Origin: Lawsonibacter asaccharolyticus
GTDB taxonomy: Bacteria; Bacillota; Clostridia; Oscillospirales; Oscillospiraceae
Length of the DNA stretch: 64,000 bases
Assembly: GCA_003112755.1 (NCBI GenBank)
Contig: BFBT01000001.1
Coordinates: 2,666,001 to 2,730,000 of the forward strand
Direction of reading: 5' to 3'
The notes beneath the pieces are model-generated. The model was not told the DNA's origin, ran no database searches, and saw only the letters and a list, made by a program, of their open reading frames with translations. The translations under genes were made by a program, and so were the position numbers. This document shows positions 40,859 to 49,274 of the stretch, one piece after another (position 1 is the first letter of the stretch; each line of letters begins with the position of its first letter).

Positions 40859-41601
40859 TTCTATATCCTTCTTTTCATTTATTTTAAAACGTATAAATAG
40901 GGTAATTAGAATGGACTAAATTCATAATATCACATGGGCTCGAAAATGTCATTATTTTGTCGATTTTTGTTTATAGTATGAGCATGTTTTCCACCCCTCA
41001 TACTATCACCTCATCCAGATCCTGTATTCGTTTGGTGAACTTCTTCAGAATGCTTGCTGGCCCTGAGAATTTTTGAGAATCTTTTTGTTTTGCCAGCGGT
41101 ATTTCACAGAGTGTCAGAACTATAAAACAAGCGAAATTCAGTAAATGTCACAAAATCTATAGCACCTATGTAAAGAATATGATTGGAGTGTACTTCAACA
41201 TAAAGTACACTCCGGCTTATTTTATTTCTTCCGGTATTTTTTCCGTGAACTCTGTCGCCCGTTTTAATTCCAGCACTGCAGATCATCCACTGAACAGATC
41301 CGCAATTTAAATTTGTCACTTCCAAGATTCAACCGCATAAGTGTTTGCGGATAGTACCTCTCATAGTCAAATCTGATATTTCCAGACACCATCTGATACC
41401 AGGTAGGTATCCATGTTACAGAGACAGTTGCTAAACATCTTTAGTAAAATTGACGGCTGGCCCTAACCAATACGAGTTTCCTCACAGTAAATGGGAAAAA
41501 TGCTTGTCCAGCATTATGAATATAGATATACTGAATACATAAGTGCTGAAAATTTGCAGGGTTATATAGTTGCCTGCTTGATGACGGAATAGGTGAAGCG
41601 G
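40859..41601. other. AT-rich non-coding stretch
   Basis: No convincing gene. Contains dispersed repeat copy 2 (41150-41179) and an 11-bp hairpin GGAGTGTACTT/AAGTACACTCC (41184-41212 region), possibly a terminator. Confidence 0.45.
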
Positions 41602-41997
41602 ATGGTTGAAGTAGTTGCAGCTCTGATCTGGGATCAGGACAAGTTCATGATTTGCCAGCGTCCGGCTAACAAAGCTCGAGGCCTGTTGTGGGAATTTGTG
41701 GGCGGTAAGGTAGAGTCTGGTGAAACAAAAGAACAGGCGCTCATCCGCGAATGTCATGAGGAACTTGCTATCACACTGAATGTGGGAGAAGTGTTCATGG
41801 ATGTGGTTCACGAATATCCAGATCTGACGGTTCACCTGACCCTGTTTCATGCTACCATTCGGGAGGGCATCCCGCAGAGACTGGAACACAATGATATCCG
41901 CTGGATCACGGAGGATGAAACCGATCAATATACCTTCTGTCCGGCAGATGAAGGGATTTTAATGAGGTTAAAGCAATCGAAGGGACGGAAAGATTAG
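41602..41997 (+). CDS. Nudix hydrolase, MutT-like
   Basis: 131 residues. Nudix box GGKVESGETKEQALIRE-CHEEL with the GX5EX7REUXEEXGU pattern (written here in two pieces). The length and the WEFVGGKVE start fit the 8-oxo-dGTP-cleaning MutT/NudG group. ATG 41602 is preferred over GTG 41593. It stands between two copies of the dispersed repeat with the next two genes. Confidence 0.88.
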   Translation: MVEVVAALIWDQDKFMICQRPANKARGLLWEFVGGKVESGETKEQALIRECHEELAITLNVGEVFMDVVHEYPDLTVHLTLFHATIREGIPQRLEHNDIRWITEDETDQYTFCPADEGILMRLKQSKGRKD

Positions 41998-42057
41998 GCG
42001 GAAGCCTCCTTCGCTGCATTAGGAAATGCGAAGATTCAGAGAAAGGAAAAGTTCAGG

Positions 42058-42591
42058 ATGAACGTCATATGCTTCGGCGATTCCAACACCTACGGCTATG
42101 ACCCCCGAGGCTATTTCGGTGGGCGCTATAACGCGGACAGCCGATGGGTGGATATTCTGGCTACAGAGACCGGATGGACGGTCTCCAACATGGGACAGAA
42201 CGGCCGGGAAATCCCATCTGCCGCTCCTGTTTTCCCAGAAGACACCGATCTGCTGATCGTCATGCTGGGGACCAACGACCTGCTCCAGGGCTGCAGCCCG
42301 GAGCAGGCGGCTGAGAGATTGGGGCGATTTCTCGCCGCTGTCCCGTTAGACCGAAGCAAGGTCCTGCTAATCGCTCCGCCGCCGATGACTCTGGGAGCAT
42401 GGGTACCCAGTCCGCAGCTCATTGATGACTCCCGCGCTTTTGCCCGGCTCTGCCAAGCCCTGGCGGAGCAGTTGGGTATCCGCTTTGCCGACGCCGGAAA
42501 GTGGGACATCCCCCTGGCCTATGACGGCGTACACTTCACGGAGCAGGGCCACAAGGCCTTTGCTGCCGGACTTCTGGAGGAACTCAAATGA
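42058..42591 (+). CDS. SGNH/GDSL hydrolase, arylesterase-like
   Basis: 177 residues with block I GDSNTYGYDPRG (nucleophile Ser), the oxyanion Gly/Asn of block III (MLGTNDLL) and the catalytic DGVHFTEQGH block V. Cytoplasmic, no signal peptide. It resembles TAP-like arylesterases. GAAAGGA precedes ATG 42058; overlaps the next gene by 4 bases. Confidence 0.88.
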   Translation: MNVICFGDSNTYGYDPRGYFGGRYNADSRWVDILATETGWTVSNMGQNGREIPSAAPVFPEDTDLLIVMLGTNDLLQGCSPEQAAERLGRFLAAVPLDRSKVLLIAPPPMTLGAWVPSPQLIDDSRAFARLCQALAEQLGIRFADAGKWDIPLAYDGVHFTEQGHKAFAAGLLEELK

Positions 42592-42968
42592 AACGAATTT
42601 TACCTCTGCTGCTTTGCCTACTGCTGCTGACTGGGTGCGGTGGAAACACCTCGGACAGCTCCTATGAGCAGATCACCCAGGAGGCAGCCAAAGAGATGGT
42701 GGACAGCCAGGAGGTCATCATCCTGGATGTGCGGGAACAGGACGAATACGACAGCGGCCACATCCCCGGCGCCGTGCTGCTGCCGGTGGGCACCATTGAT
42801 GATACTACCGCCGCACAGGTGATCCCAGAGAAGGATTCCACAGTGCTGGTCTACTGCCGCAGCGGAAATCGCAGCAAGACCGCCTCCGCCGCGCTGGCAG
42901 ACCTGGGCTACACCAACATCTACGAATTGGGCGGCATCAACACCTGGCCCTATGATACAGAGCCATAA
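42588..42968 (+). CDS. Rhodanese-like lipoprotein
   Basis: 126 residues: a signal peptide with lipobox (LLLLTGC, lipidated Cys at about 18) and one rhodanese domain with CH2 motif (DVREQDEYDSGHIPGA) and active-site loop YCRSGNRS. Predicted to be anchored outside the membrane and to handle sulfane sulfur. Coupled to the SGNH gene by ATGA, a common pair in gut Clostridia by recall. Confidence 0.9.
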   Translation: MKRILPLLLCLLLLTGCGGNTSDSSYEQITQEAAKEMVDSQEVIILDVREQDEYDSGHIPGAVLLPVGTIDDTTAAQVIPEKDSTVLVYCRSGNRSKTASAALADLGYTNIYELGGINTWPYDTEP

Positions 42969-43015
42969 GTGCAATGGAAACCCGTAAGTAGTACAAAATC
43001 TACATCGCCTATACA

Positions 43016-43062
43016 AAGAATAAGGGACCGGCTTGACGAAAGCCGATCCCTTATTCTTTTTC
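43016..43062. terminator. Terminator between convergent genes
   Basis: Long stem (AAGAATAAGGGA-CGGCTT arms) with T run. Its left arm begins inside dispersed repeat copy 3 (42993-43022). Confidence 0.75.
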
Positions 43063-43073
43063 TTGTCGGTGGT

Positions 43074-44039
43074 TCAGGAGTTCTTCAGCCACTCCACATA
43101 TTCCTCCAAGGTAATGACATCGCGGCCACATTTCTTTTTCATCTCTCTGGCCTGCTCACTCCAGGCGTAGAAATCTGTATCGGAGATGCGCCCGGCTTTG
43201 ATCCAGGCAAAGCGCTTCTTATACTCCTTGCGGTAGGCCTTAAATACCGGATCGTCAGACTGCTTCTTTGTCCACTGCTGGAAAGCTCCAGCCTCACGGC
43301 AGGTCTGCTGTCCTTTGGGCACCGGACGCTCACAGTACTCCGCGCTGACCCTTCCGGTCTGGGGGAAGTAGCGGCCGCAGTTCTTGCAGCGCCGCACCGT
43401 AATGCCCCTCTCCACACAACTGCGCAGAGAATAGTCGATCATGTCCGGAATGCTGGCGGAGTACAAAACCGGCGAACACCGCCCCGGCTCCACCGGCTCA
43501 AAGCTGAGCGGAATGGGGCGGAAGCGAAACAGGCTGGGATCCCTCGGACTATCGTGAAGATAATTCTTAGCTGCCTGCTGCTGTGGGTCGCGCCCTGCGC
43601 TGTCCACATCCAGAACCAAATCAAAGAATCGCTGCACCTGCTTCTGATAGAGGAGAAGCTGCTCCGGGAGATCCCGCAGTTCCGCCAACATCTGCTCATC
43701 TTCCGCGCTGCCCCGGTCACCATAGATCCCCATTCTGGAGAAACGGTCATACCAACGCACATACAGAAGCTCCAGATAGATATGCCGACTTTTCAGCTGG
43801 CCCAGTTCCACCATGGCCTCTGTGCCGGCATCCCGGTCAAACTCTGCAATCAGCCGACTCCAACGATCTGCGATCCGCTGGAGAATGGGCGTCAGTTCCC
43901 CACAATCCATCTCCAGAAAGGTGAGCAGGCTCTCCAGGAATGGAAACTCCCGATCAACGGACGGTACTCCCTGTATGCCAGAGGCGTCACACTGAAAAAG
44001 CTCCCGTTTTTCGGAGAAATACATTTTCACGTACCACAT
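43074..44039 (-). CDS. DUF6076 protein with zinc-finger-like motif
   Basis: 322 residues. Helical N-terminal two thirds, then a C4-like metal motif (RRCKNCGRYFPQTGRVSAEY-CERP) and a basic C-terminal helix (FKAYRKEYKKRFAWIKAG). This is the DUF6076 pattern as I recall it; function unknown, possibly nucleic-acid binding. GAGGAG places the start at 44039; the longer frame to 44183 has no ribosome site. Confidence 0.75.
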   Translation of the reverse strand: MWYVKMYFSEKRELFQCDASGIQGVPSVDREFPFLESLLTFLEMDCGELTPILQRIADRWSRLIAEFDRDAGTEAMVELGQLKSRHIYLELLYVRWYDRFSRMGIYGDRGSAEDEQMLAELRDLPEQLLLYQKQVQRFFDLVLDVDSAGRDPQQQAAKNYLHDSPRDPSLFRFRPIPLSFEPVEPGRCSPVLYSASIPDMIDYSLRSCVERGITVRRCKNCGRYFPQTGRVSAEYCERPVPKGQQTCREAGAFQQWTKKQSDDPVFKAYRKEYKKRFAWIKAGRISDTDFYAWSEQAREMKKKCGRDVITLEEYVEWLKNS

Positions 44040-44059
44040 AGTCAGCTCCTCAAAATAGA

Positions 44060-44116
44060 CTAATGTTAAATTAGAATTTCGATAGACTTGACAAACGTAT
44101 TTTGGTGTGTTAAGAT
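44060..44116 (+). promoter_or_regulatory. Divergent promoter region with dyad
   Basis: TTGACA (44088-44093), 17 bases, TAAGAT (44111-44116) points toward the mobilizable element. A dyad CTAAT-GTTAA-ATTAG (44060-44074) lies between this and the DUF6076 start and could serve both directions. Confidence 0.55.
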
Positions 44117-44541
44117 ACTCCCACAACGATGGCTGTCTAATTAAAATTATTATCAGTCTAACACCAAGAAGACAATTTGTCAATGAAAATTTTCCTTCTC
44201 CTCCTGGTACTGCACCTTGAAAACAGAATACCCATCACCAGAGATGATACTCCCCGGAGAAGTATTGCCATGATGCTGTTGTGGGCGAAGCAGCCGAGCA
44301 TATCAAGGGGAAGCAAACGCCGTGTGTGTCAAACAAGGCCGCAGGGCAGGAACGGGTATGGTGATGGCCAGACACAGGCAAAAGACAGTCACCGTAAAAA
44401 AAGACCGCTGAACTGCTGCAACAGTTCAACGGCCCGCTGCGTTTCGGAAAACACAGCCCAATCTGTGTTCAGTTTATCAGAGAGACCTCCGAAACGCAAG
44501 AACAATTTTTCTCTGTACTTGAAATGATCGGAGGTATTGAA
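44117..44541 (+). promoter_or_regulatory. Long structured leader of the mobilizable element
   Basis: No gene. Contains GAACTGCTGCAACAGTTC (near 44410) and a nested hairpin: outer GCGTTTCGGA/TCCGAAACGC (44439-44448, 44488-44497), inner ACACAG/CTGTGT (44451-44456, 44463-44468), with a T-rich run after it. Lies between a promoter and the xis ribosome site; attenuation is plausible. Confidence 0.5.
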
Positions 44542-44751
44542 ATGAAGATGTCAGTCTGTAAAAGCTACGGCGATCTGCCGCTGTTCCTCAACGCAAAACT
44601 GGTGGCACAGGTGCTGGGCGTGTCCATCTCCACCGCCTACGAGGTGACGCACGAACCCAGCTTCCCGACGCTCCGTGTGGGCAGCCGCATGGTGGTACCG
44701 AAAGAAAAGTTCATACGGTGGGTGGAGGAACAGTCTGGAGGTGCGAAATGA
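44542..44751 (+). CDS. Excisionase-like HTH protein
   Basis: 69 residues, helix-turn-helix LNAKLVAQVLGVSISTAYEV and wing LRVGSRMVVPKEKF. GGAGGT 6 bases before ATG 44542. Intact counterpart of 11272-11451. Overlaps the following HTH gene by ATGA. First gene of the mobilizable element. Confidence 0.85.
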   Translation: MKMSVCKSYGDLPLFLNAKLVAQVLGVSISTAYEVTHEPSFPTLRVGSRMVVPKEKFIRWVEEQSGGAK

Positions 44752-45188
44752 GAAAGCAGAGCTGGACCAAGCGGGATCCCATCAAAAACTATTTCCCACT
44801 GCCCAACGAGATCTACGATCTGGAGCTGTCCCGCGGCGCGATCTTGGTGTACAGTTTCCTACTCCGCCGGGAGGACCGCAAGACCTATCAGTGCCTGCTC
44901 AGCTACCGGGAGATCGGCGAGGGCGTGGGTATGTGCGTGACCACGGTACGCAAGTATGTAGCGGAGCTGGAAGAGCGGTCGCTCATTCGCACCGAGCGCA
45001 CGACCGTTACCACCAAAGACGGTCGCAAGCGCAATGGCCGTCTGCTCTATCATATCCTGCCTATCCAGTTGGCCATCGATCAGTACTATGAGCGGCAGAT
45101 GGATATGGCCGACCTGGCACTGGAACAGCACAAGGCAAAGCAGCGCCTGGCCGCGCTGGAGAGAAAGGAGTGTGCATCCGGATGCTGA
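44748..45188 (+). CDS. Helix-turn-helix replication/regulatory protein
   Basis: 146 residues; winged-helix domain (KRDPIKNYFPLPNEIYDLEL, LSYREIGEGVGMCVTTVRKY) and short helical tail. Paralogue of 11448-11993 but without the Ala/Glu-rich tail. Likely maintenance or transfer control protein; not proven. Confidence 0.77.
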   Translation: MRKQSWTKRDPIKNYFPLPNEIYDLELSRGAILVYSFLLRREDRKTYQCLLSYREIGEGVGMCVTTVRKYVAELEERSLIRTERTTVTTKDGRKRNGRLLYHILPIQLAIDQYYERQMDMADLALEQHKAKQRLAALERKECASGC

Positions 45189-45553
45189 TGCAGGAACTGG
45201 GCCGCATCATTCAAGAAGACCCCAACCTGTGCGCCATGGCTATGGCGGACAAGCGAAAGTACATCATAAGCAAGTGGAACGCCAGTCATAGTGAGCCCAT
45301 CGACGAAGATGCCGTGGCACTGTTCCTCTGCGATGAGAACCGCGGCAACCTCACGGATGAGCAGAGAGCATTTGCGAAAGAGCGCTGTGCGGAATTTGAA
45401 TTCTGCAATCAAGTTACCGCATTCCGGTTGTTTCAATGCGGCGAGATGATGCGCCAGCATCTGGTGTCCGGCCCGGCGGAATACTTCCGGATTTTCCAGC
45501 CGCAGTGCGCCGTCCCCTGCGGCAGAGGAATCCCCCTTTGCAGCGGCCTGTGA
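45182..45553 (+). CDS. Unknown element protein
   Basis: About 123 residues, mostly acidic helices (LMQELGRIIQEDPNLCAMAM, DEQRAFAKERCAEFEFCNQV). Not recognised. Overlaps the preceding gene by 7 bases and shares its AAAGGAG region, so cotranscribed. The decayed element at 11-16 kb has no counterpart, which makes this a variable gene slot. The last 30 residues are Cys/Pro-rich and less convincing. Confidence 0.55.
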   Translation: MLMQELGRIIQEDPNLCAMAMADKRKYIISKWNASHSEPIDEDAVALFLCDENRGNLTDEQRAFAKERCAEFEFCNQVTAFRLFQCGEMMRQHLVSGPAEYFRIFQPQCAVPCGRGIPLCSGL

Positions 45554-45614
45554 GGCGCTGTGTGCCCTCCTTGCGGGCAGGGTAGAGTCCCTGCCCCATC
45601 GAGGGATTTGGAGC

Positions 45615-45735
45615 GGATTTGGCCCGATTTCGGGCCAGGCTTTGGGACGGAGGCCACGGAGGGACGAAGAGCAGGAGAAAGCCCTGGCGCTTTTATGGCG
45701 CCTGGGCGGTCACTTCCGCCCGCAGTGCGGGCGGT
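45615..45735. repeat. Hairpin cluster before mobC, candidate oriT
   Basis: GGCCCGATTTCGGGCC (about 45619-45634) and GCCCGC-AGT-GCGGGC (45718-45732), the latter shared with the other element. The surrounding 310 bases (45554-45863) hold no gene. Confidence 0.5.
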
Positions 45736-45863
45736 TTCAGGGGGCGAAGTTGGCGCTGTTCCGACCAACCCAATTTGAGATTGACGCTGTTTTTTCTCAA
45801 AAGCCGCCTGAATCCCCACGGTGACAGGCTTTCGGGCGGCGCTGATGCAATAAGGAGAGGATT

Positions 45864-46277
45864 TTGAATTTGAAAAAGGAAAATAAGAAACATTCCGTCT
45901 GGCTCAGTGAATCCGCCTGGACCGAGGTGGAATCGCGCTACCAGCGAGATAACTGCTCTACCAGAAATGAATTTATCGAAAAGGCCATCCGGTTCTACTC
46001 CGGTTACCTGGACACAGAATCTGCCGATGCTTACCTGCCTCGGGTCCTGGCCGATGTGCTGGAGGGCAAGCTGGGAACCCTGGGCAAACGGATGGGACAC
46101 CTGCTGTTTAAGCTGTCGGTGGATCAAAACCTCATGGGGAATATCCTGGCTGCCGACATAGAGATCGACCCGGATCAGCTGCGGAAAGCTCGCGTCCGCT
46201 GTGTCAAAGAAGTAAAGGAAACCAACGGTGAGATCAGTTTTGAAGACGCTGTCCGCTATCAACAGGAGGCTGAGTGA
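45864..46277 (+). CDS. MobC-like relaxosome accessory protein
   Basis: About 137 residues, TTG start (45864 or 45870) after AAGGAGAGG. Ribbon-helix-helix-like start (HSVWLSESAWTEVESRY, STRNEFIEKAIRFYSGYL) and a C-terminal RKARVRCVKEVKETNGEISF block shared with 12180-12572. Overlaps the relaxase start by one base. Confidence 0.73.
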   Translation: MNLKKENKKHSVWLSESAWTEVESRYQRDNCSTRNEFIEKAIRFYSGYLDTESADAYLPRVLADVLEGKLGTLGKRMGHLLFKLSVDQNLMGNILAADIEIDPDQLRKARVRCVKEVKETNGEISFEDAVRYQQEAE

Positions 46278-48082
46278 TGCTGGGACTGATCCAGAAGTCA
46301 GGCTACATCAAGCCGGGAAACGGCGGCGGTCACTACGCCGAGTACATCGCCACACGGGAGGGCGTGGAGCTTTTGGAAGTTCCGCACCCCGCCCACGACG
46401 GCGGCGGCTACCTGGAATATATGGCCCAGCGTCCCCGCTCCCACGGCCTGTTCTCCGCCGACGGCCCCGCCGGTCTGGAGAAAACCATGGAGGAGATCAA
46501 CGGGCACACCGGGCCGGTGTGGACCTTCGTCTACTCCCTGAAACGGGAGGACGCTCACCGGCTGGGCTATGAGAACAGCAAGAGCTGGCGCAGGTTATTG
46601 CTGGCTCATCAAGCAGAATTAGCGACAGCGATGAAAATTACGCCAAGCAGTTTTCGTTGGTGTGCCGCCTTCCACGATGAGAAACACCATCCCCACATCC
46701 ACATGATGGCCTGGTCGGCGGACCCCAAGCAGGGGTATCTCACGGAAAAGGGCATCGAAAAAATGCGCTCCCAGCTGTCCAATGAGATCTTCCGGGACGA
46801 GCTGCTGTCTATCTACCAGAAAAAAGATCTGTCCTACAGCCAAGTGCGGGACGCGGCGATGGAGGCCATGGGGCGGCTCATCCGGGAGATGGAGACAGGC
46901 CTGTGCCACAGTCCGGTCATCGCGGAGCAGATGGAGACGCTGGCCGGGATGATGGAGGACCACAAGGGCAAGAAGGTCTACGGCTACCTGAAAAAGCCGG
47001 TAAAGATGCAGGTGGACGCCATCGTGGACGAACTGGCCAATGTCCCGGAGGTGGCCGAGTGCTACGAGCAGTGGAACCAGTTCCGGGACGAGCTGGAGCA
47101 TTACTACAAAGACACGCCCAGAGAACACCTGACCCTCTCCCAGCAGAAGGAGTTCAAAGCCATCCAAAACATGGTCATCCGGGAGGCGGAGCGGCTCCGT
47201 CTGGGAGAACTTACCTTCGAGGATGGCCGCATGCGGGACGAGGCGGATGCAGATCAGGATGCGGTGTACTACGCCTGGCACGATGACAGGCAGACGACCG
47301 AGGTCTACCAGAGTGCCAAGGAGGTACTGGAGGAGTACGAGAACCCGGAGAGCGAAAAGGCGGAGCAGGTGCGGGTGCTGGAGCAGCTCTGGCAGGGAGG
47401 TTTCCCCCTGGCCGCCTATCAGCTGGGCAAGTGCTGGCGGGACGGGCGGGGCGTTCTCCCCGATGACCAGCAGGCGGAACTGTGGTTCCGGCGGGCGGCT
47501 GACACGGGATATGACTTCGCCCAGTACGCACTGGGGAAACTTCTGCAAAGTAAAAACCGAACGGTCGAGGCGGTATCCTGGTATGAAAAGGCGGCGGCCC
47601 AGGGAAATTCCTGGGCCGCCTACCGTCTGGGGAAGCTGTATCTTCAGGGAGAACATGTCCCGAAGGACGTGCCAAAAGCGGTGGCCTATCTCACCGAGTC
47701 CGCCGAACAGGGCAACCAGTATGCCCAGTACACTCTGGGAAAGCTGTACCTCGCCGGGCAGGATGTCCAACAGGATCGGGAGCAAGCCTGGGGATATTTC
47801 TATCAATCGGCGGAACAGGGAAACCCGTATGCCAGCTTCTTCCTGGAACACTTTGACCAGGTGCACCGGCCCAATGTGTTCCTGTCGGCCACCCGACTGC
47901 TCCACCACCTGGGCCAGATCTTCCGGGAGAACTCGGTGCCTCCCGCCGCCCCGGTAGGACAGCAGGTGGACCGAAAGCTGCGGCGGAAAATCCAGAAAAA
48001 GAAGATCGCCATGGGCCACAAGCCGGACGACCATGAGGAAACCCCCAGGCAGGACATAGGCGGCATGACCATGGGGTGGTAG
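46277..48082 (+). CDS. Relaxase (MobP-like) fused to Sel1 repeats
   Basis: 601 residues. The N-terminal relaxase domain contains the metal triad HPHIH at 138-142 (HDEKHHPHIHMMAWS) and starts GLIQKSGYIKPGNGGGHYAE. A helical linker is followed by at least four Sel1-type repeats (about 365-540; AAYQLGKCWRDGRG, AQYALGKLLQ, AAYRLGKLYLQG, AQYTLGKLYLAG). The tail is basic (RKLRRKIQKKKIAMGHK). Relaxases nick oriT and lead strand transfer; Sel1 repeats usually bind proteins, so the fusion may recruit a coupling protein. Intact. Confidence 0.87.
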   Translation: MLGLIQKSGYIKPGNGGGHYAEYIATREGVELLEVPHPAHDGGGYLEYMAQRPRSHGLFSADGPAGLEKTMEEINGHTGPVWTFVYSLKREDAHRLGYENSKSWRRLLLAHQAELATAMKITPSSFRWCAAFHDEKHHPHIHMMAWSADPKQGYLTEKGIEKMRSQLSNEIFRDELLSIYQKKDLSYSQVRDAAMEAMGRLIREMETGLCHSPVIAEQMETLAGMMEDHKGKKVYGYLKKPVKMQVDAIVDELANVPEVAECYEQWNQFRDELEHYYKDTPREHLTLSQQKEFKAIQNMVIREAERLRLGELTFEDGRMRDEADADQDAVYYAWHDDRQTTEVYQSAKEVLEEYENPESEKAEQVRVLEQLWQGGFPLAAYQLGKCWRDGRGVLPDDQQAELWFRRAADTGYDFAQYALGKLLQSKNRTVEAVSWYEKAAAQGNSWAAYRLGKLYLQGEHVPKDVPKAVAYLTESAEQGNQYAQYTLGKLYLAGQDVQQDREQAWGYFYQSAEQGNPYASFFLEHFDQVHRPNVFLSATRLLHHLGQIFRENSVPPAAPVGQQVDRKLRRKIQKKKIAMGHKPDDHEETPRQDIGGMTMGW

Positions 48083-48110
48083 CAATCGCCAACGAAACCG
48101 CAGTAAAAAA

Positions 48111-48144
48111 TGCTGTTGAATTTTACAGCAGATCGAGGTATACT
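48111..48144 (+). promoter_or_regulatory. Toxin-antitoxin promoter and operator
   Basis: TTGAAT (48116-48121), 17 bases, TATACT (48139-48144). The dyad TGCTGT...ACAGCA (48111-48130) spans the -35, a likely operator for the antitoxin. Confidence 0.65.
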
Positions 48145-48169
48145 AAGGGCAAGAAAGGGGCTGAATACC

Positions 48170-48424
48170 ATGCCGAATATCAAACCCATCTCTGATCTGC
48201 GTAATTACACGGAGGTTCTGCATGACGTGGCAGTTGGCGCTCCGGTTTTTCTGACGAAGAATGGCCGGGGACGCTACGCCATCGTGGACATGCAGGACTA
48301 TGAGCGGACACAGGCCACCCTCCGGCTGATGAACGAGCTGGCCAAGGGCCGCAAGTCCGGGGAGGAAAAGGGCTGGTTGACGCTGGAGGCCGTAGAAAAA
48401 CATCTCGGAGTCGCAGATGAATAA
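48170..48424 (+). CDS. Phd/YefM-type antitoxin
   Basis: 84 residues: N-terminal Phd/YefM DNA-binding fold (IKPISDLRNYTEVLHDV, then GRGRYAIVDMQDYERTQ) and a helical C-terminal toxin-binding tail. AAAGGGG precedes ATG 48170. Overlaps the toxin gene by 8 bases. Likely an addiction module that stabilises the mobilizable element. Confidence 0.88.
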   Translation: MPNIKPISDLRNYTEVLHDVAVGAPVFLTKNGRGRYAIVDMQDYERTQATLRLMNELAKGRKSGEEKGWLTLEAVEKHLGVADE

Positions 48425-48752
48425 CCTGCATTTATCCGACGAGGCGCAGGCTGATTTGGCCGGGATCAAGTCCTATATCGCAAAGAACCTGGAAAATCCC
48501 AGCGCGGCGATCTCCACGGTACGGAACATCACAAAGGACATCCGCAGATTGCGGGAGCACAGTCTGATTGGCGCGTCCCTGTCCTCGATTGCCGAAGTCG
48601 AGAGTGATTATCGTTTCCTTGTGACCGGCAGTTACCTCACTTTTTACCGAGTTCTTGACAACGATGTCTATGTGGATCGTGTGCTCTACGGCCGCCGGGA
48701 TTATCTTCGCGTCCTCTTTGGAGATGTGCAGGACGACGAAACAAACGAATAG
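48417..48752 (+). CDS. RelE/ParE-type toxin
   Basis: 111 residues with the ParE/RelE fold pattern: LHLSDEAQADLAGIKSYIAK at the start, YRFLVTGSYLTFYRVLDNDV and VDRVLYGRRDYLRVLF at the end. The RRDY ending is ParE-like (gyrase poison), but RelE-type mRNA cleavage cannot be excluded. Coupled to the antitoxin. Confidence 0.88.
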   Translation: MNNLHLSDEAQADLAGIKSYIAKNLENPSAAISTVRNITKDIRRLREHSLIGASLSSIAEVESDYRFLVTGSYLTFYRVLDNDVYVDRVLYGRRDYLRVLFGDVQDDETNE

Positions 48753-48968
48753 AGACAATCTTCTCCATAGGGAGAAACGATTTGTCACCGGAACCGTCTG
48801 CAGAGATGTAGGCGGTTTTTTCTATGGCAGGCATATCAAAATCTGGACCGCAATACAAAGATAAAATCCTGCCCGCAGATGATAACTTTCTGAAAATAGT
48901 TACGGTTGGGGGTGGCTATTTGGAGGAAGTTCGGGTATTGTGTGTTGCTGACAAAGGAGGCGGCACAC

Positions 48969-49271
48969 ATGCGCGACACACTGGAAAATCTGTACTTTGG
49001 AAATATCACCCCCAACGATCAAATCGTCAAATCGGGGACTGCCCTGAAAAAAGCTATGGAACAGTCGGCGGAGTGCGAGGAGAAACTCACCGCTCTGCTG
49101 AAGGACAAGGAAAAAACATTGCTGCTCCGGCTCATCAACGCGGAGAATGAGATCGGCAGCACCATGGCCCTGGAGAACTTCATCCTGGGTTTCCGTCTGG
49201 GAGTCCGCATGATCCTGGAGGCCCTGGACGAGGACGACGGCAGTCTGCTCGACCCAAATAAGGAGGAATAG
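48969..49271 (+). CDS. DUF6809-like small protein
   Basis: 100 residues, AAAGGAGG before ATG 48969. Helical, with LYFGNITPNDQIV near the start and FILGFRLGVRMILEAL near the end. Three bases before the integrase gene, so cotranscribed with it. The second integrase-linked DUF6809 copy in the window. Function unknown. Confidence 0.7.
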   Translation: MRDTLENLYFGNITPNDQIVKSGTALKKAMEQSAECEEKLTALLKDKEKTLLLRLINAENEIGSTMALENFILGFRLGVRMILEALDEDDGSLLDPNKEE

Positions 49272-49274
49272 CAC

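Noticed and set aside
46619..48085. 488-codon minus-strand frame
   Set aside because: Antisense shadow of the intact relaxase gene.
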